Assembly: GCA_017614395.1 (NCBI GenBank)
Contig: JAGABX010000101.1
Location: forward strand, 1-61,118
Source of the DNA: Eubacterium sp.
GTDB taxonomy: Bacteria > Bacillota > Clostridia > Lachnospirales > Lachnospiraceae
DNA: 61,118 bases
Direction of reading: 5' to 3'
Below the pieces are notes generated by a model, which worked only from the letters and a program-made list of their open reading frames with translations, had not been told where the DNA came from and did not search any database. Positions 1-9,130 of this stretch are shown here, piece after piece. The translations under genes and the position numbers were made by a program. Within the stretch, counting starts at the first letter, position 1, and each line of letters opens with the position of its first letter.

Positions 1-684
1 CAGGAAATACTCCTTCTGGTTTTTGGAGACCTCCTCCTGGACCTTGGAACGGTACTCCTCGCGTATGCGGAATATATTGACCTCCTCAATGAGATAGGAG
101 TTGAGTAATTCGTATCTGGACGCAACGTCAAGGCAGTTCAGTATGTCCTGGCGTTTGCAGAAGGACAGACCGACCTGCATGGTCATTACGTCAATGAGGG
201 TACTGAGGTCATCGGTTTCGCGTATTTTATCGACCGCTGAACGTGATGCGCGTGGATTTTCGCTGAGGTATTCCTCGTACAGCTCGCGGAGATTGCGTAT
301 CATCGCTTCTTCCTCGACGATCGAGAGATCACTGTCAGAACCGATAGTTACACAATCGCCCGAAAGATAAGGCTTTGTTTGTGTTACTGACAGTAGCCTC
401 GCACGCTCACGAGTTGATATCATTACCCGGATGACACGATCCTTCAGTTTGACCTCCTGGCGGATTTTCGCAATCACACCGATTTCAAACAGATCCTGAA
501 ATGTCGGTGAGTCTACGCCCGGATCCTGTTGTGCTGTGATAAATATGGTTCCGTCTCCGTCCATTGCTTCTCTGACAGCCAGCTTTGAAATCTCACGGTT
601 TATGTCGAGATGTACCAGCATTCCGGGCAGAACAACGATGTCGCGCAATGGGAGAATGGGGATCGTATATCGAATTTCCTCCAT
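1..684 (-). CDS. lon: ATP-dependent protease Lon, N-terminal part (cut by window edge)
   Basis: The frame is open for 228 codons from an ATG at 684 to the window edge, so only the N-terminal substrate-binding part is present. It begins MEEIRYTIPILPLRDIVVLPGM, the classic Lon LAN-domain start (PLRD, then VxPGM). A charged helical stretch follows (YEEYLSENPRASRSAVDKIR onward), as in the Lon helical linker. The AAA+ and Ser-Lys protease domains lie outside the window. The start is 6 nt after the clpX stop, with AAAAAAGGGG as ribosome binding site, so it is the last visible gene of the glmM-tig-clpP-clpX-lon run. Lon degrades misfolded and regulatory proteins in the cytoplasm. Confidence 0.93.
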   Translation of the reverse strand, partial: MEEIRYTIPILPLRDIVVLPGMLVHLDINREISKLAVREAMDGDGTIFITAQQDPGVDSPTFQDLFEIGVIAKIRQEVKLKDRVIRVMISTRERARLLSVTQTKPYLSGDCVTIGSDSDLSIVEEEAMIRNLRELYEEYLSENPRASRSAVDKIRETDDLSTLIDVMTMQVGLSFCKRQDILNCLDVASRYELLNSYLIEEVNIFRIREEYRSKVQEEVSKNQKEYFL

Positions 685-690
685 ATTACA

Positions 691-2019
691 TTATGCCCCT
701 TTTTTCTTCTTCTTTTCTTCCTTGTTTTGTTGATCCTCGATGGCGGGAACCGTTTTGCTCTCAAGTTCCGTGCCGTCTTCAGTCAGATATTTAGCCGTAT
801 TGCTGCCGTCTATGACATCCTTCGTTATCACGCAGGCAGCCACGTCGTCACGTGACGGCAATTCAAACATCGCGTCCATCATGGCGGTTTCCAGGATGGC
901 GCGCAATCCTCTGGCTCCGGTTTTTCTTTCATTGGAGAGACGCGCTACCTCACGCAGGGCGTCTTCATCAAAACGAAGCTCTGTATTGTCGAGCTCGAGA
1001 AGTTTTTTATACTGCTTGGTTATTGCGTTTTTCGGTTTAACAAGGATTTCCATCAGAGCTTCCTCGTCCAGCAGGTCGAGAGAAACTGTTACAGGCACAC
1101 GCCCGATGAACTCGGGAATAAGACCGAATTTCACAAAATCCTGCGGCATTGCCTGCGCAAACAATTCTCCGACATTTTGTTCGGTGGGATCGGCTATCTC
1201 TGCTCCGAAACCGATGGACTTTTTATCAATTCGATTGGCGATGATCCTGTCCAGCCCGTCAAAAGCGCCACCGCAGATGAACAGGATGTTTTCGGTGTTT
1301 ATGTGGAAAAACTCCTGTTGCGGATGTTTGCGTCCACCCTGTGGGGGAACGCTTGCATCGGTTCCCTCGAGGATTTTGAGAAGAGCCTGTTGGACGCCCT
1401 CTCCGGAAACATCACGGGTAATGGAAACATTCTCAGCTTTCTTTGTGATCTTGTCAATCTCATCAAGATAGATAATGCCATGCTCCGCACGCTCGATGTT
1501 ATAATCAGCGGCCTGGATTATCTTGAGCAGGATGTTTTCAACGTCCTCACCCACGTAGTCCGCCTCGGTTAAGGTCGTTGCATCGGCTATCGCGAAAGGC
1601 ACGTTGAGTATTTTGGCAAGGGTTTGCGCAAGATATGTTTTGCCCGAGCCCGTCGGACCGACCATCAGGATATTGGATTTTTGCAGTTCGACGTCCAATG
1701 CCCTTCCGGACAGTATTCTTTTGTAGTGGTTATAGACGGCAACGGACAGGGTTTTCTTTGCCGCTTCCTGTCCGATGACATAGTCGTCCAAAAACTCCTT
1801 GATCTCGATTGGCTTCAGGAGGTTGATATCGTCCTTTTCAGAACCGATCTCTCCAAATTCGTTCTGCTCACTCTCATCTAAAATCTCATTGCACAGATCC
1901 ACGCATTCGTCGCAAATGAAGATTCCTCCGGGACCGGAGATGAGTTTGGCAACCTGCCGTTCTGTCTTGCCGCAGAACGTGCATCGGAATAGTGTTCCAT
2001 GGCTGAAATGATTGTCCAT
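691..2019 (-). CDS. clpX: ATP-dependent Clp protease ATP-binding subunit ClpX
   Basis: This 442-residue AAA+ unfoldase feeds substrates into the ClpP chamber. The N-terminal zinc-binding domain shows C13-x2-C16 and C36-x2-C39. Walker A is GPTGSGKT at about 121-128, and Walker B with the DEID motif (IIYLDEIDK) is at about 182-190. A GAFDGL region and the IGRVPV stretch typical of ClpX follow. The C-terminus is a lysine/glutamate-rich tail (EEKKKKKGA), slightly longer than usual. Length is normal for the family (about 410-440). It lies 68 nt downstream of clpP and 6 nt upstream of lon, on the same strand. Confidence 0.97.
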   Translation of the reverse strand: MDNHFSHGTLFRCTFCGKTERQVAKLISGPGGIFICDECVDLCNEILDESEQNEFGEIGSEKDDINLLKPIEIKEFLDDYVIGQEAAKKTLSVAVYNHYKRILSGRALDVELQKSNILMVGPTGSGKTYLAQTLAKILNVPFAIADATTLTEADYVGEDVENILLKIIQAADYNIERAEHGIIYLDEIDKITKKAENVSITRDVSGEGVQQALLKILEGTDASVPPQGGRKHPQQEFFHINTENILFICGGAFDGLDRIIANRIDKKSIGFGAEIADPTEQNVGELFAQAMPQDFVKFGLIPEFIGRVPVTVSLDLLDEEALMEILVKPKNAITKQYKKLLELDNTELRFDEDALREVARLSNERKTGARGLRAILETAMMDAMFELPSRDDVAACVITKDVIDGSNTAKYLTEDGTELESKTVPAIEDQQNKEEKKKKKGA

Positions 2020-2087
2020 GTGTGTTTCCTTTCACTGATCATAAAAAGTAATAGTATGATTTAATTATTTATAGAAATACGTATTTT

Positions 2088-2711
2088 TCAGGACTTTTTA
2101 TCCTCTGATTCCTCACTGTCCGAGTCGGCGCGTGAGGTTATGATTTCGTCGATGATTCCATATTCCAACGCTTCCTGTGCGTCCATGAAATTATCGCGCT
2201 CGGTATCATCGGCAACCTTTTCAACTGACTGTCCTGTATTCGCAGCAAGGATTCTGTTCAAACGATCCTTGGTTTTCAGTATGTTCTCGGCAACGATCTT
2301 GATCTCTGTTGCCTGCCCGCGAGCGCCTCCGGATGGCTGGTGAATCATCACCTCGGCGTTCGGCAACGCATAGCGTTTACCTTTGGCACCGCTGGAGAGC
2401 AGGAATGCGCCCATGCTGGCGGCGAGACCGATGCAGATAGTGGAGACATCGCATTTAACATAGTTCATTGTATCGTAAATTGCCATGCCGGCAGTTACTG
2501 AACCGCCGGGGCTGTTGATGTAGAACTGGATATCTTTTTTGGGATCCTCACTCTCGAGAAAAAGCATCTGAGCCACAACGATGCTGGCTGTCTGGTCCGT
2601 AACTTCCTCCCCGAGAAAAATAATGCGTTCCTTGAGAAGCCTTGAGTAGATATCGTACGAACGCTCGCCTCCGCGGCTGGTTTGTTCGATGACGTAAGGG
2701 ATTAACGGCAT
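2088..2711 (-). CDS. clpP: ATP-dependent Clp protease proteolytic subunit ClpP
   Basis: This 207-residue serine peptidase forms the tetradecameric chamber of ClpXP. The catalytic triad is visible: S99 in [15 protein letters not shown]124 in [12 protein letters not shown], and D173 in the ERDNFM segment. The N-terminal [20 protein letters not shown]-like start matches the family, including the short propeptide region. The C-terminus has a Ser/Asp/Glu-rich tail. It begins 6 nt after the trigger factor stop, which suggests co-transcription and links nascent-chain folding to degradation. Confidence 0.97.
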   Translation of the reverse strand: MPLIPYVIEQTSRGGERSYDIYSRLLKERIIFLGEEVTDQTASIVVAQMLFLESEDPKKDIQFYINSPGGSVTAGMAIYDTMNYVKCDVSTICIGLAASMGAFLLSSGAKGKRYALPNAEVMIHQPSGGARGQATEIKIVAENILKTKDRLNRILAANTGQSVEKVADDTERDNFMDAQEALEYGIIDEIITSRADSDSEESEDKKS

Positions 2712-2717
2712 TTATGA

Positions 2718-4061
2718 TCACTCTCCTTTCTTGTCACTGTCTTCGTTTTCTTTTTTTGAAGCTTTGTCATCAGGCTCTACCTCTGTTGCTTTTTCTGTAA
2801 TAAAGGCAGCGGCCTCACGTACGCACACATCCATGCGGATATCATTCATTTCTTTTTCCGACAGATCCTTTTTATAATCATCGGCGCTTTTACCTACCAT
2901 TTTTGCCATTTCTTCGATGTCTTCATCGATTTTTGAATCAGGGGCAGTTATGTTTTCGGCCTCGACTACTGCCTGAAGAGTAAATCGGGTGCGCATCCTG
3001 CGCTCTGCTTCAGGCCTCATTTGCGCCATCAGGTTTTGAGGCGTCATTCCGGTCATCTGCATGTACTGTTTCGGATCCATGCCCTGCATCTGCAGGCGGT
3101 ATGCGAATTCCTGAGCCAGCTGTTCTGTCTGGGCATCAATTGCTTCGTCCGGAATATCCATTTCCGCAAGTTCAACAAAATGCTCGACTGCCTCGGCTTC
3201 GCGATCGTTCTTTGCGGCAGTTTCGCGACGCTCTGTTATAGTTTTGCGGACATCGGCGCGGTATTCCTCCAAGGTGTCAAATTCCGAAACCTCCTCAGCA
3301 AACTCATCGTCGAGTTCAGGTAACTGCTTTTCAGATATTTTATTTATCTTTACCTTAAAAAGCGCGGGCTTTCCTTTCAGGCTTTTTTCATGGTAATTTT
3401 CGGGGAAGGTGACGTTAACATCGATTTCATCGCCGATGTTTTTTCCGATCAGCTGTTCCTCGAAATTGTCAATAAAACTGTGGCTGCCTATCGTGAGATC
3501 GTAGTCCTCGCCTTTGCCGCCATCAAATGCCTTATCGTCGACATAGCCGTCAAAGTCGATGTTGACTATATCGCCGTCCTGTACAGCGCGTTCGGTTATC
3601 TCAACTATTCTGCTGTTTTGTTCGCGAACACGGTTTATCTCGTTTTCAACGTCCTCGTCAGTAACCTTTACTTCGCGTTTGGTAACGGTAACCTTGGAAT
3701 AATCACCGAGTTTTACCTCCGGCTTGATAGCGACGGTTGCGGTAAACTCGAATGTATCGTCATCATTTACACCGATGAGGTCATAGTCCGGATGGGAGAT
3801 GATCTCGAGTCCGGAGTCCTCGCCTGCTTCATAAAAAGCGTCGGGAGCAGCGTAGTTGATGGCATCGTCGTCAAAAACTTCCTTTCCGTACATCCGCTCT
3901 ATCATCTTGCGCGGAACCTTGCCCTTGCGGAATCCGGGAACATTGATGCGTCCCCTGTTCTTTTTATAGGCGCGTTCACGAGCCTCGTTGAATGCATCGC
4001 TCTCAACGGTGATTGTGAATTTTGCACGATTTCCGTCAATCTTTTCTACATTGTAAGTCAT
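2718..4061 (-). CDS. tig: Trigger factor (ribosome-associated chaperone / PPIase)
   Basis: This 447-residue chaperone binds the ribosome exit tunnel. The N-terminal domain carries the ribosome-binding signature as GFRKGKVPRKMIERMYG (about residues 42-60). The FKBP-type PPIase domain lies near 150-240 (DIVNIDFDGYVDDKAFDGG, then GSHSFIDNFEEQLIG). A long helical C-terminal cradle with a Met/Gln-rich section (QMQGMDPKQYMQMTGMTPQN) follows, ending in an acidic/lysine tail. The start is supported by AAGGAGAAC-type spacing before ATG 4061. It sits 29 nt after glmM and 6 nt before clpP. Confidence 0.96.
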   Translation of the reverse strand: MTYNVEKIDGNRAKFTITVESDAFNEARERAYKKNRGRINVPGFRKGKVPRKMIERMYGKEVFDDDAINYAAPDAFYEAGEDSGLEIISHPDYDLIGVNDDDTFEFTATVAIKPEVKLGDYSKVTVTKREVKVTDEDVENEINRVREQNSRIVEITERAVQDGDIVNIDFDGYVDDKAFDGGKGEDYDLTIGSHSFIDNFEEQLIGKNIGDEIDVNVTFPENYHEKSLKGKPALFKVKINKISEKQLPELDDEFAEEVSEFDTLEEYRADVRKTITERRETAAKNDREAEAVEHFVELAEMDIPDEAIDAQTEQLAQEFAYRLQMQGMDPKQYMQMTGMTPQNLMAQMRPEAERRMRTRFTLQAVVEAENITAPDSKIDEDIEEMAKMVGKSADDYKKDLSEKEMNDIRMDVCVREAAAFITEKATEVEPDDKASKKENEDSDKKGE

Positions 4062-4090
4062 TTTTTGTTCTCCTTATTATATATGATATA

Positions 4091-5479
4091 TTATTTTTCT
4101 ATGGCATAGCCTTTGCTTTTTAATATCTCAACGACCTTGTTTACATTTTCACGGCACAGTTCGTCGGTTTCTGCCTCAACCATTACACGAATTAACGGCT
4201 CGGTACCGCTTTCCCTCAGAAGCAGCCTCCCGCGATTGCCGAGAGAATCACTGACGTCGTCAGCCGTTTTGATCACGTCGGGATCGCTGAGTGCGGCCTG
4301 CTTGTCGGCGACACGTACATTTTCCAACAGCTGCGGGTAAATTGTCAGCGGACTGACTAATTCGGAGATGGGCATGTCCGAGTCAATCCAGGCGAGCATG
4401 ATCATCAGGGAGGTCAGGATTCCGTCACCGGTAACCGCATGATCCTTGAAAATGATGTGACCGGATTGTTCGCCGCCGATCCTGTAATCATTCTGCATCA
4501 TATTCTCGGAAACATATTTGTCTCCGACGGCGGTCTGCTCATAGTTTATGCCTAATTCGTCGAACGCCCTGTACAGTCCGATGTTGCTCATGACAGTGGT
4601 GACTACTGTATTATGTTTGAGGCGGTCATATTTCTGCATGTATCTGGCACACAGATAGAGTATGTGGTCACCATCTATTACGTTGCCGTCATCATCAACT
4701 GCGAGACAGCGATCCGCATCTCCGTCATAAGCAAAACCGATCTGCGCTCCTGTATCATAAACCAGCTCCTGCAGTGTTTCAATATGTGTTGAGCCGCAGT
4801 TTTTGTTTATGTTTATTCCGTTCGGCTCATGGTGGCGTGGGATAACCTGCGCTCCGAGATCCTCAAACACCTGGATTGCCAGACGGTAGGCAGAACCTTC
4901 GGAGAGGTCGAGTGCGACGGTTCTTCCGGAAAAAGGTGTTTTGATTCCGACAGAGGAATCGGTCGTTTCTATTGACTCACGTACAAGCGCCTCGAGATAA
5001 TCTGTGTAGGTTTCCTTGCCGCGTGAGTAGTCGTAGCATTTGCCGATTTTGTCTCTGGTGCACTCCGGGAGTACCGGCTCGCCTTCATCGATATAACGTT
5101 CTATCATTTCCTCGATTTCAGCGGACAGTTTGAAACCGCCTCCGTCAATAATCTTGATTCCGTTGTCATAGTAAGGATTGTGGCTGGCGGAGATCATAAC
5201 CCCGCAGTCAAAGCCTTTGCGCCGTATCATATAGGAGATGCTCGGTGTTGTTGTAACATACATTTCATAGGCGTCACCGCCACTTGCTGTGATTCCGGCG
5301 ACCAGCGCGTTTTCAAGCATGTAGCCTGAAATACGGGTATCCTTTCCGATGACGATTCGCAGACGATGATCATCAGAACCAAAGTGCGCGCCCAAAAACC
5401 GCCCGACCTTGTAAGCGTGTTCCGCAGTCAGCGATACGCCCGCTTCGCCCCTGAATCCGTCGGTTCCAAAGTATTTCAT
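4091..5479 (-). CDS. glmM: Phosphoglucosamine mutase GlmM
   Basis: GlmM converts glucosamine-6-phosphate to glucosamine-1-phosphate for UDP-GlcNAc and peptidoglycan synthesis. The ATG at 5479 gives the canonical start MKYFGTDGFRGEAGV and a 462-residue protein of normal length. An upstream in-frame ATG at 5542 falls inside the predicted promoter, so I reject it. The catalytic phosphoserine is S99 in ISASHNPYYDNG, the metal loop is DGDADR, the sugar-binding loop is GGEQSGHI, and the phosphate-binding end is RESGTEPLIRVM. AAAAAGGAGC precedes the start. It is the first gene of the run leading to lon. Confidence 0.96.
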   Translation of the reverse strand: MKYFGTDGFRGEAGVSLTAEHAYKVGRFLGAHFGSDDHRLRIVIGKDTRISGYMLENALVAGITASGGDAYEMYVTTTPSISYMIRRKGFDCGVMISASHNPYYDNGIKIIDGGGFKLSAEIEEMIERYIDEGEPVLPECTRDKIGKCYDYSRGKETYTDYLEALVRESIETTDSSVGIKTPFSGRTVALDLSEGSAYRLAIQVFEDLGAQVIPRHHEPNGININKNCGSTHIETLQELVYDTGAQIGFAYDGDADRCLAVDDDGNVIDGDHILYLCARYMQKYDRLKHNTVVTTVMSNIGLYRAFDELGINYEQTAVGDKYVSENMMQNDYRIGGEQSGHIIFKDHAVTGDGILTSLMIMLAWIDSDMPISELVSPLTIYPQLLENVRVADKQAALSDPDVIKTADDVSDSLGNRGRLLLRESGTEPLIRVMVEAETDELCRENVNKVVEILKSKGYAIEK

Positions 5480-5513
5480 GTCATTTTGCTCCTTTTTGCA
5501 ATCATTCCGCCAT

Positions 5514-5542
5514 ATTATACACGAAAAACGGGTAAAAAGCAA
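5514..5542 (-). promoter_or_regulatory. Predicted vegetative promoter of the glmM-tig-clpPX-lon run
   Basis: On the minus strand TTGCTT (5542-5537) and a perfect TATAAT (5519-5514) are separated by 17 nt. The 5' leader to the glmM ATG at 5479 is about 30 nt. Seen by eye only. Confidence 0.65.
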
Positions 5543-5599
5543 GAAAAAAATTTCTATATTATATGTGTGATAACAAGTATAAGATGCTTTTTCAAAAAG

Positions 5600-5652
5600 A
5601 AACTGCGTGAAAGCTCCTTTGGTAAATAGAAACAGGGAGTTTCACGCAGTTT
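5600..5652. terminator. Hairpin between glmM promoter and the exported-protein gene
   Basis: Arms AAACTGCGTGAAAGCTCC (5600-5617) and GGGAGTTTCACGCAGTTT (5635-5652) pair over about 17 bp with a small internal bulge and a 17-nt loop. A T-rich stretch flanks the right arm and an A-rich stretch the left. It lies just after the stop of the exported-protein gene on the minus strand and behaves as its terminator. Confidence 0.6.
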
Positions 5653-5695
5653 ATTTCATGATTTAATTTTTTGATGCTAGTATTGTTCTGTTGGA

Positions 5696-6913
5696 TTATT
5701 TGATTTTTACTTTCTTGCTCAATCCGTATTTTGAAGGATTCTTTTTCAGCTCTTTTTTCAAGGTTGCGTTCTTGACTATGAGAGTCTTCAGCTTTTTAGC
5801 TTTTTTGAATGCATCCTTAACAGCCTGAGTTACGTTGTAAGACTTGTCAAATGCTTTGACAGATCCGGGAATAGTCATTTTCTTTGCTTTTACGTTGTTC
5901 ACGCCTGTTACCATGAAAAATGACACACCCTTGTCATTGATGCTTGACAAAACGGAAACATCACCGGCTTTTGTGAAATAACCCGGAGCAACCTGAGCGT
6001 TTGCAATACGGTCTTCAGGAATGGAAAGCTTGTCAGTGGACGCGTTGAAGCTTGTAACAAGGTCCATCTTGATATTAATGCCCAATCCGTTGAAGGAAAG
6101 TCCATTGAGGGCGATGTTTTCGTCGATCTTGAGCGGTGTATGCTCTGCATCAACATAGAAAACGAAAGAAGCATCAACATCAACGTTCTCCATCATTTTC
6201 GGATCCATCATGCTTGTATAGGATTTGAACGCATCCGGAATTTTGCTCATCATTCCGTCCATATACTTAGAAACTACGCCCTTGGGCAACTTGATTTTTA
6301 CGGTAACCTTTGCGCACGGAGTCTCGTTAACGGTTGTTGTATCCTTGGTGATTGTTACAAAATCCTTCATGGCGGTCAGAAGCTGCGGGCTGAGGAGGGT
6401 TGTAAACATATTTCCTTCGCCTTCGCCGATACCGAAGCCCTGCAGATAGGATGCAGCGGGGAACTCGCTGACGAGATCGAGCCCTGACTTTTCATCATGG
6501 ATATACATGCGGCTGTTTTCCAGATCCATGAACAGATCCTCATACGGAAGCTGTCCGTCGCCGGAGACCATGGAGGTTACGTCTGTGGAAGGCATCGGCA
6601 TGCGACCGTGACCGACCTTGCTTGCGGCATCAATGTCCATGTCCAACTCGAGCGGAACTGTAGCAACAGGGGTGTCCGGCATCTCTGCCATCATTATAGC
6701 CGCTGTACCGGCTGAACTGGTTTTCAGCGTGCTGGTTTCAGCAATTGATTTGATCTTGGCGCCGACAGCATTCAGCTCGGCAGTTAATTCCTCGATGGTT
6801 ACGGCTGTTTCAGCAGCCTTGACCGGTGTTTTGGCCGGAGCAATGCCGATGCTGCTGACTGTGAGAGCGGCAGCTAAAACGACGGAACCGGCGATTTTCT
6901 TGAAACGATTCAT
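5696..6913 (-). CDS. Exported protein of unknown function with lysine-rich C-terminal tail
   Basis: A 405-residue protein. The start MNRFKKIAGSVVLAAALTVS is chosen because AAAGGAGG stands 7 nt upstream of ATG 6913; a longer frame from 6961 begins inside a palindrome. A clear signal peptide ends near APAKTPVKA-AET. The body has a beta-rich mid-section (VPLELDMDIDAASKVGHGRM, later VTVKIKLPKGVVSKYM) that recalls LppX/DUF6612-like lipid-binding sandwiches, but I cannot prove this. The last about 65 residues (AFKKAKKLKTLIVKNATLKK and following) resemble the end of a BspA-type leucine-rich repeat. Function unknown; probably cell-surface or secreted. Confidence 0.75.
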   Translation of the reverse strand: MNRFKKIAGSVVLAAALTVSSIGIAPAKTPVKAAETAVTIEELTAELNAVGAKIKSIAETSTLKTSSAGTAAIMMAEMPDTPVATVPLELDMDIDAASKVGHGRMPMPSTDVTSMVSGDGQLPYEDLFMDLENSRMYIHDEKSGLDLVSEFPAASYLQGFGIGEGEGNMFTTLLSPQLLTAMKDFVTITKDTTTVNETPCAKVTVKIKLPKGVVSKYMDGMMSKIPDAFKSYTSMMDPKMMENVDVDASFVFYVDAEHTPLKIDENIALNGLSFNGLGINIKMDLVTSFNASTDKLSIPEDRIANAQVAPGYFTKAGDVSVLSSINDKGVSFFMVTGVNNVKAKKMTIPGSVKAFDKSYNVTQAVKDAFKKAKKLKTLIVKNATLKKELKKNPSKYGLSKKVKIK

Positions 6914-6953
6914 GATTCTTTCCTCCTTTTGGATTGTTTGATAATAGTCAAAT

Positions 6954-6968
6954 ATGACCAATGGTCAT
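6954..6968. promoter_or_regulatory. Perfect palindrome ATGACCA-A-TGGTCAT, candidate operator
   Basis: A 15-bp perfect inverted repeat lies in the predicted 5' leader of the exported-protein gene, about 41 nt upstream of its ATG. The TGACCAnTGGTCA form is typical of small helix-turn-helix repressors of the TetR type (established pattern); which regulator binds here is unknown. Confidence 0.45.
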
Positions 6969-6984
6969 TCTTTGTTATGTCCAT

Positions 6985-7013
6985 ATGATATCACTTTTTA
7001 TATCAATATGCAA
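6985..7013 (-). promoter_or_regulatory. Predicted promoter of the exported-protein gene
   Basis: On the minus strand TTGCAT (7013-7008) and TATCAT (6990-6985) are separated by 17 nt. The transcript would start just upstream of the 15-bp palindrome at 6954-6968. Confidence 0.5.
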
Positions 7014-7092
7014 GTTTTTTTTAAAAAAAGTTTTGGCAAGCATGGTGTTTCTTTGAAAAAACCATAGAATACCCAAATATTTGAGATTTGTT

Positions 7093-7121
7093 TTGACATC
7101 TACCACAAGATGTGGTACAAT
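7093..7121 (+). promoter_or_regulatory. Strong predicted promoter of recJ with an embedded palindrome
   Basis: TTGACA (7093-7098) and TACAAT (7116-7121) are 17 nt apart. The spacer holds the perfect inverted repeat TACCACA-AGA-TGTGGTA (7101-7117), which also overlaps the first bases of the -10 box. A protein bound there would block polymerase, so this looks like an operator. The regulator is not identified. Confidence 0.7.
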
Positions 7122-7222
7122 AATTCAGCGTGGGTTCGTTTTGACCCTGACCGGACCGGGTCAGGCAAACATGCACGTTTAGAGTATGCACGTTTAGTAT
7201 AAGAAGGAAAAACCATCAATAC
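7122..7222 (+). promoter_or_regulatory. recJ leader with hairpin and a 15-bp direct repeat
   Basis: The leader contains a small hairpin, CCTGACC (7146-7152) with GGTCAGG (7159-7165), then two copies of ATGCACGTTTAG (7171-7182 and 7186-7197), period 15. No poly-T follows the hairpin, so it is not a standard terminator. No riboswitch that I know fits. The nearest purine-rich site to the ATG is AAGGA, about 14 nt away, so translation may be weak. Confidence 0.4.
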
Positions 7223-9118
7223 ATGAAGACACTATGGAATTTGCGGCAGAAAGTGCCGTCAGATGGACGTTCGTACAAGGAAGTTGCGCGGGAGATCGGT
7301 GTTTCGCCGGTTACGGTTCGCTGTATGTGCAATCGCGGTGTGACGGATCCGGCCGCAATGCGTCTGTATCTGGATTCGAGCATGTCCTATCTCCATGATC
7401 CGATGTCGATGAAGGGGATGGCGGATGCCGTTGAACTGCTCATTCGTGAATTATTCGGAACAGGGGAACGTGATTTTGGTTCCGGACAGGGCCTGGGGTG
7501 CAGAATCGCCATAGCGTCTGATTATGACTGTGACGGAATTTTCTCGGCTTATATCCTGAAACTCAGCATGGAACTGCTGGGTGCGGAGGCGCATATCTTT
7601 ACTCCTGACAGGGTGGCTGAGGGATATGGTTTGAACCGCAGAATTGTGGATGATGCATTCACTGCGGGCTGTGGCCTGATATTGACCTGCGATAACGGAA
7701 TAGCCGCCACAGATGCAATTACGTATGCGAAGGAACGCGGAATGCGGGTTTTGGTCACGGATCACCATGAACCGCAGGAGGTTTTGCCGCCGGCGGATGT
7801 GATACTTGATCCCAAGCAGAAGGGGGATGAATACCCATTTAAGGGATTGTGCGGAGCCGGAGTTGCATATAAACTCATATCTGCGCTTTTTAAAAAGGTG
7901 GGCGACATGGAATTCCCCGGGAACGAAGTCGGGGGAAACGTTTTTCCGGCACCGCCCTCGCGGTCGGATATGTCTGAGCTCATGCAGGAAATGCTCGCAT
8001 ATGTTTCCATAGCGACAGTCGCTGATGTTATGGAACTGGTTGATGAGAACAGGATTTTAGTGAAACATGGTTTAGAGAAAATTGAACGAACGACAAATCC
8101 CGGTTTGCGCGCATTGATGCGTGAACAGGGCATAGAGGATGCAACTCTCAACCCCGGACACATAGGTTTTATCATCGGACCGTGTTTTAATGCGGCAGGA
8201 AGGTTAACTACCGTGCGGGACTCGTTCGATGTTCTCATGGCTGCGGATTATGATACCGCCGAAACCTCGGCAAAACGGCTGAAGGAAATCAATGAAGTCC
8301 GGAAAAAAATGACTGACGAGAGCGTGGACGAGGGGATAAAAATGCTCCTTGAGACGTTTCCCGGTGCAGATGATGGTGATATTGATGACATCATATTGAT
8401 TTATCTTCCGGGTGTTCACGAGAGTATAGTCGGTCTGGTAGCAGGCAAGATCAAGGAGAGATTCAATCACCCCGTGGTGGTGTTCACTGACGCGCATCCG
8501 ATTGACGGAATCGAGGGCGATCTGATCAAGGGTTCGGGTCGTTCCATCCCCGCATACCATATGTTTGACGGAATAAACCGGTGTTCCGATCTCATGGTCC
8601 GTTTCGGCGGACACGCGATGGCGGCGGGGCTTACCATAAAAAAAGAAGATCTGGATGAACTGAGGGAACGCCTGAATTCCGATTCGGGGCTCGAGAAAAA
8701 GGATTTCATCCCTGTTCTGACAATCGACCTCGCAATGCCCGTGTCATATGCCAGCGAGAGCATCATTGCCGAGTTGGAATCTATGGGGCCGTTCGGAAAC
8801 GGTAATCCCAGACCGGTTTTTGCGGAGAAGGGTTTTACGATAAAGGCAGTTCGATACATGGGGGAGAATGACCGGCATGTTAAGCTGAGGGTTTGCAATA
8901 CGGAGGGCGTGTGCATTGATGCAGTTGCTTTTTCCAGGGGAGACGAATTTCGTGAACTGATGAAGGACAGCATCGGCACTGATGACACTGCGGAGATAAT
9001 CAGGCGCGTGTCGGGTGAGTATACGATAGCGCTTGCCTACCAGCCTGAGGTGAATGAATATCGTGACATGCGCAGTATTCAGATGAAGATAAACGATTGG
9101 GTTATAGAACACAAATAA
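7223..9118 (+). CDS. recJ: Single-stranded-DNA exonuclease RecJ-like (DHH/DHHA1)
   Basis: A 631-residue DHH-superfamily nuclease expected to degrade 5' ends of single-stranded DNA in repair and recombination. Motif I is DYDCDG (100-105), motif II TCDNG (about 155-159), motif III TDHHEP (179-184) and motif IV GPCFNAAGR, where RecJ normally has GPRLNAAGR. The DHHA1 motif GGHAMAAG follows, with an OB-like C-terminal part (GNGNPRPVFAEKGF onward). The first about 50 residues (VAREIGVSPVTVRCMCNRGV) match the RecJ N-terminal helix region. It is somewhat longer than minimal RecJ. It has its own promoter and is followed after 12 nt by a glycosyltransferase gene. Confidence 0.9.
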   Translation: MKTLWNLRQKVPSDGRSYKEVAREIGVSPVTVRCMCNRGVTDPAAMRLYLDSSMSYLHDPMSMKGMADAVELLIRELFGTGERDFGSGQGLGCRIAIASDYDCDGIFSAYILKLSMELLGAEAHIFTPDRVAEGYGLNRRIVDDAFTAGCGLILTCDNGIAATDAITYAKERGMRVLVTDHHEPQEVLPPADVILDPKQKGDEYPFKGLCGAGVAYKLISALFKKVGDMEFPGNEVGGNVFPAPPSRSDMSELMQEMLAYVSIATVADVMELVDENRILVKHGLEKIERTTNPGLRALMREQGIEDATLNPGHIGFIIGPCFNAAGRLTTVRDSFDVLMAADYDTAETSAKRLKEINEVRKKMTDESVDEGIKMLLETFPGADDGDIDDIILIYLPGVHESIVGLVAGKIKERFNHPVVVFTDAHPIDGIEGDLIKGSGRSIPAYHMFDGINRCSDLMVRFGGHAMAAGLTIKKEDLDELRERLNSDSGLEKKDFIPVLTIDLAMPVSYASESIIAELESMGPFGNGNPRPVFAEKGFTIKAVRYMGENDRHVKLRVCNTEGVCIDAVAFSRGDEFRELMKDSIGTDDTAEIIRRVSGEYTIALAYQPEVNEYRDMRSIQMKINDWVIEHK

Positions 9119-9130
9119 GGAGCGGATATA

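Noticed and set aside
740-1471. 243-codon open frame on the plus strand opposite clpX
   Set aside because: It is the antisense shadow of a strongly conserved gene, has Ser/Arg-rich low-information sequence and no ribosome binding site.
2075-2086. Palindrome AAATACGTATTT between clpP and clpX
   Set aside because: Short, AT-rich and only 12 bp; without conservation it is not distinguishable from chance.
3390-4109. 239-codon open frame opposite tig
   Set aside because: Antisense shadow of trigger factor; hydrophobic look comes from the complement of acidic codons.
5480-5542. N-terminal extension of glmM to an upstream ATG
   Set aside because: The extension would cover the predicted promoter and is not homologous; MKYFGTDGFRG at 5479 has a good ribosome binding site.
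7101-7117. LexA (SOS) box at recJ
   Set aside because: The Firmicute LexA box has GAAC/GTTC half-sites; TACCACA-AGA-TGTGGTA does not fit.
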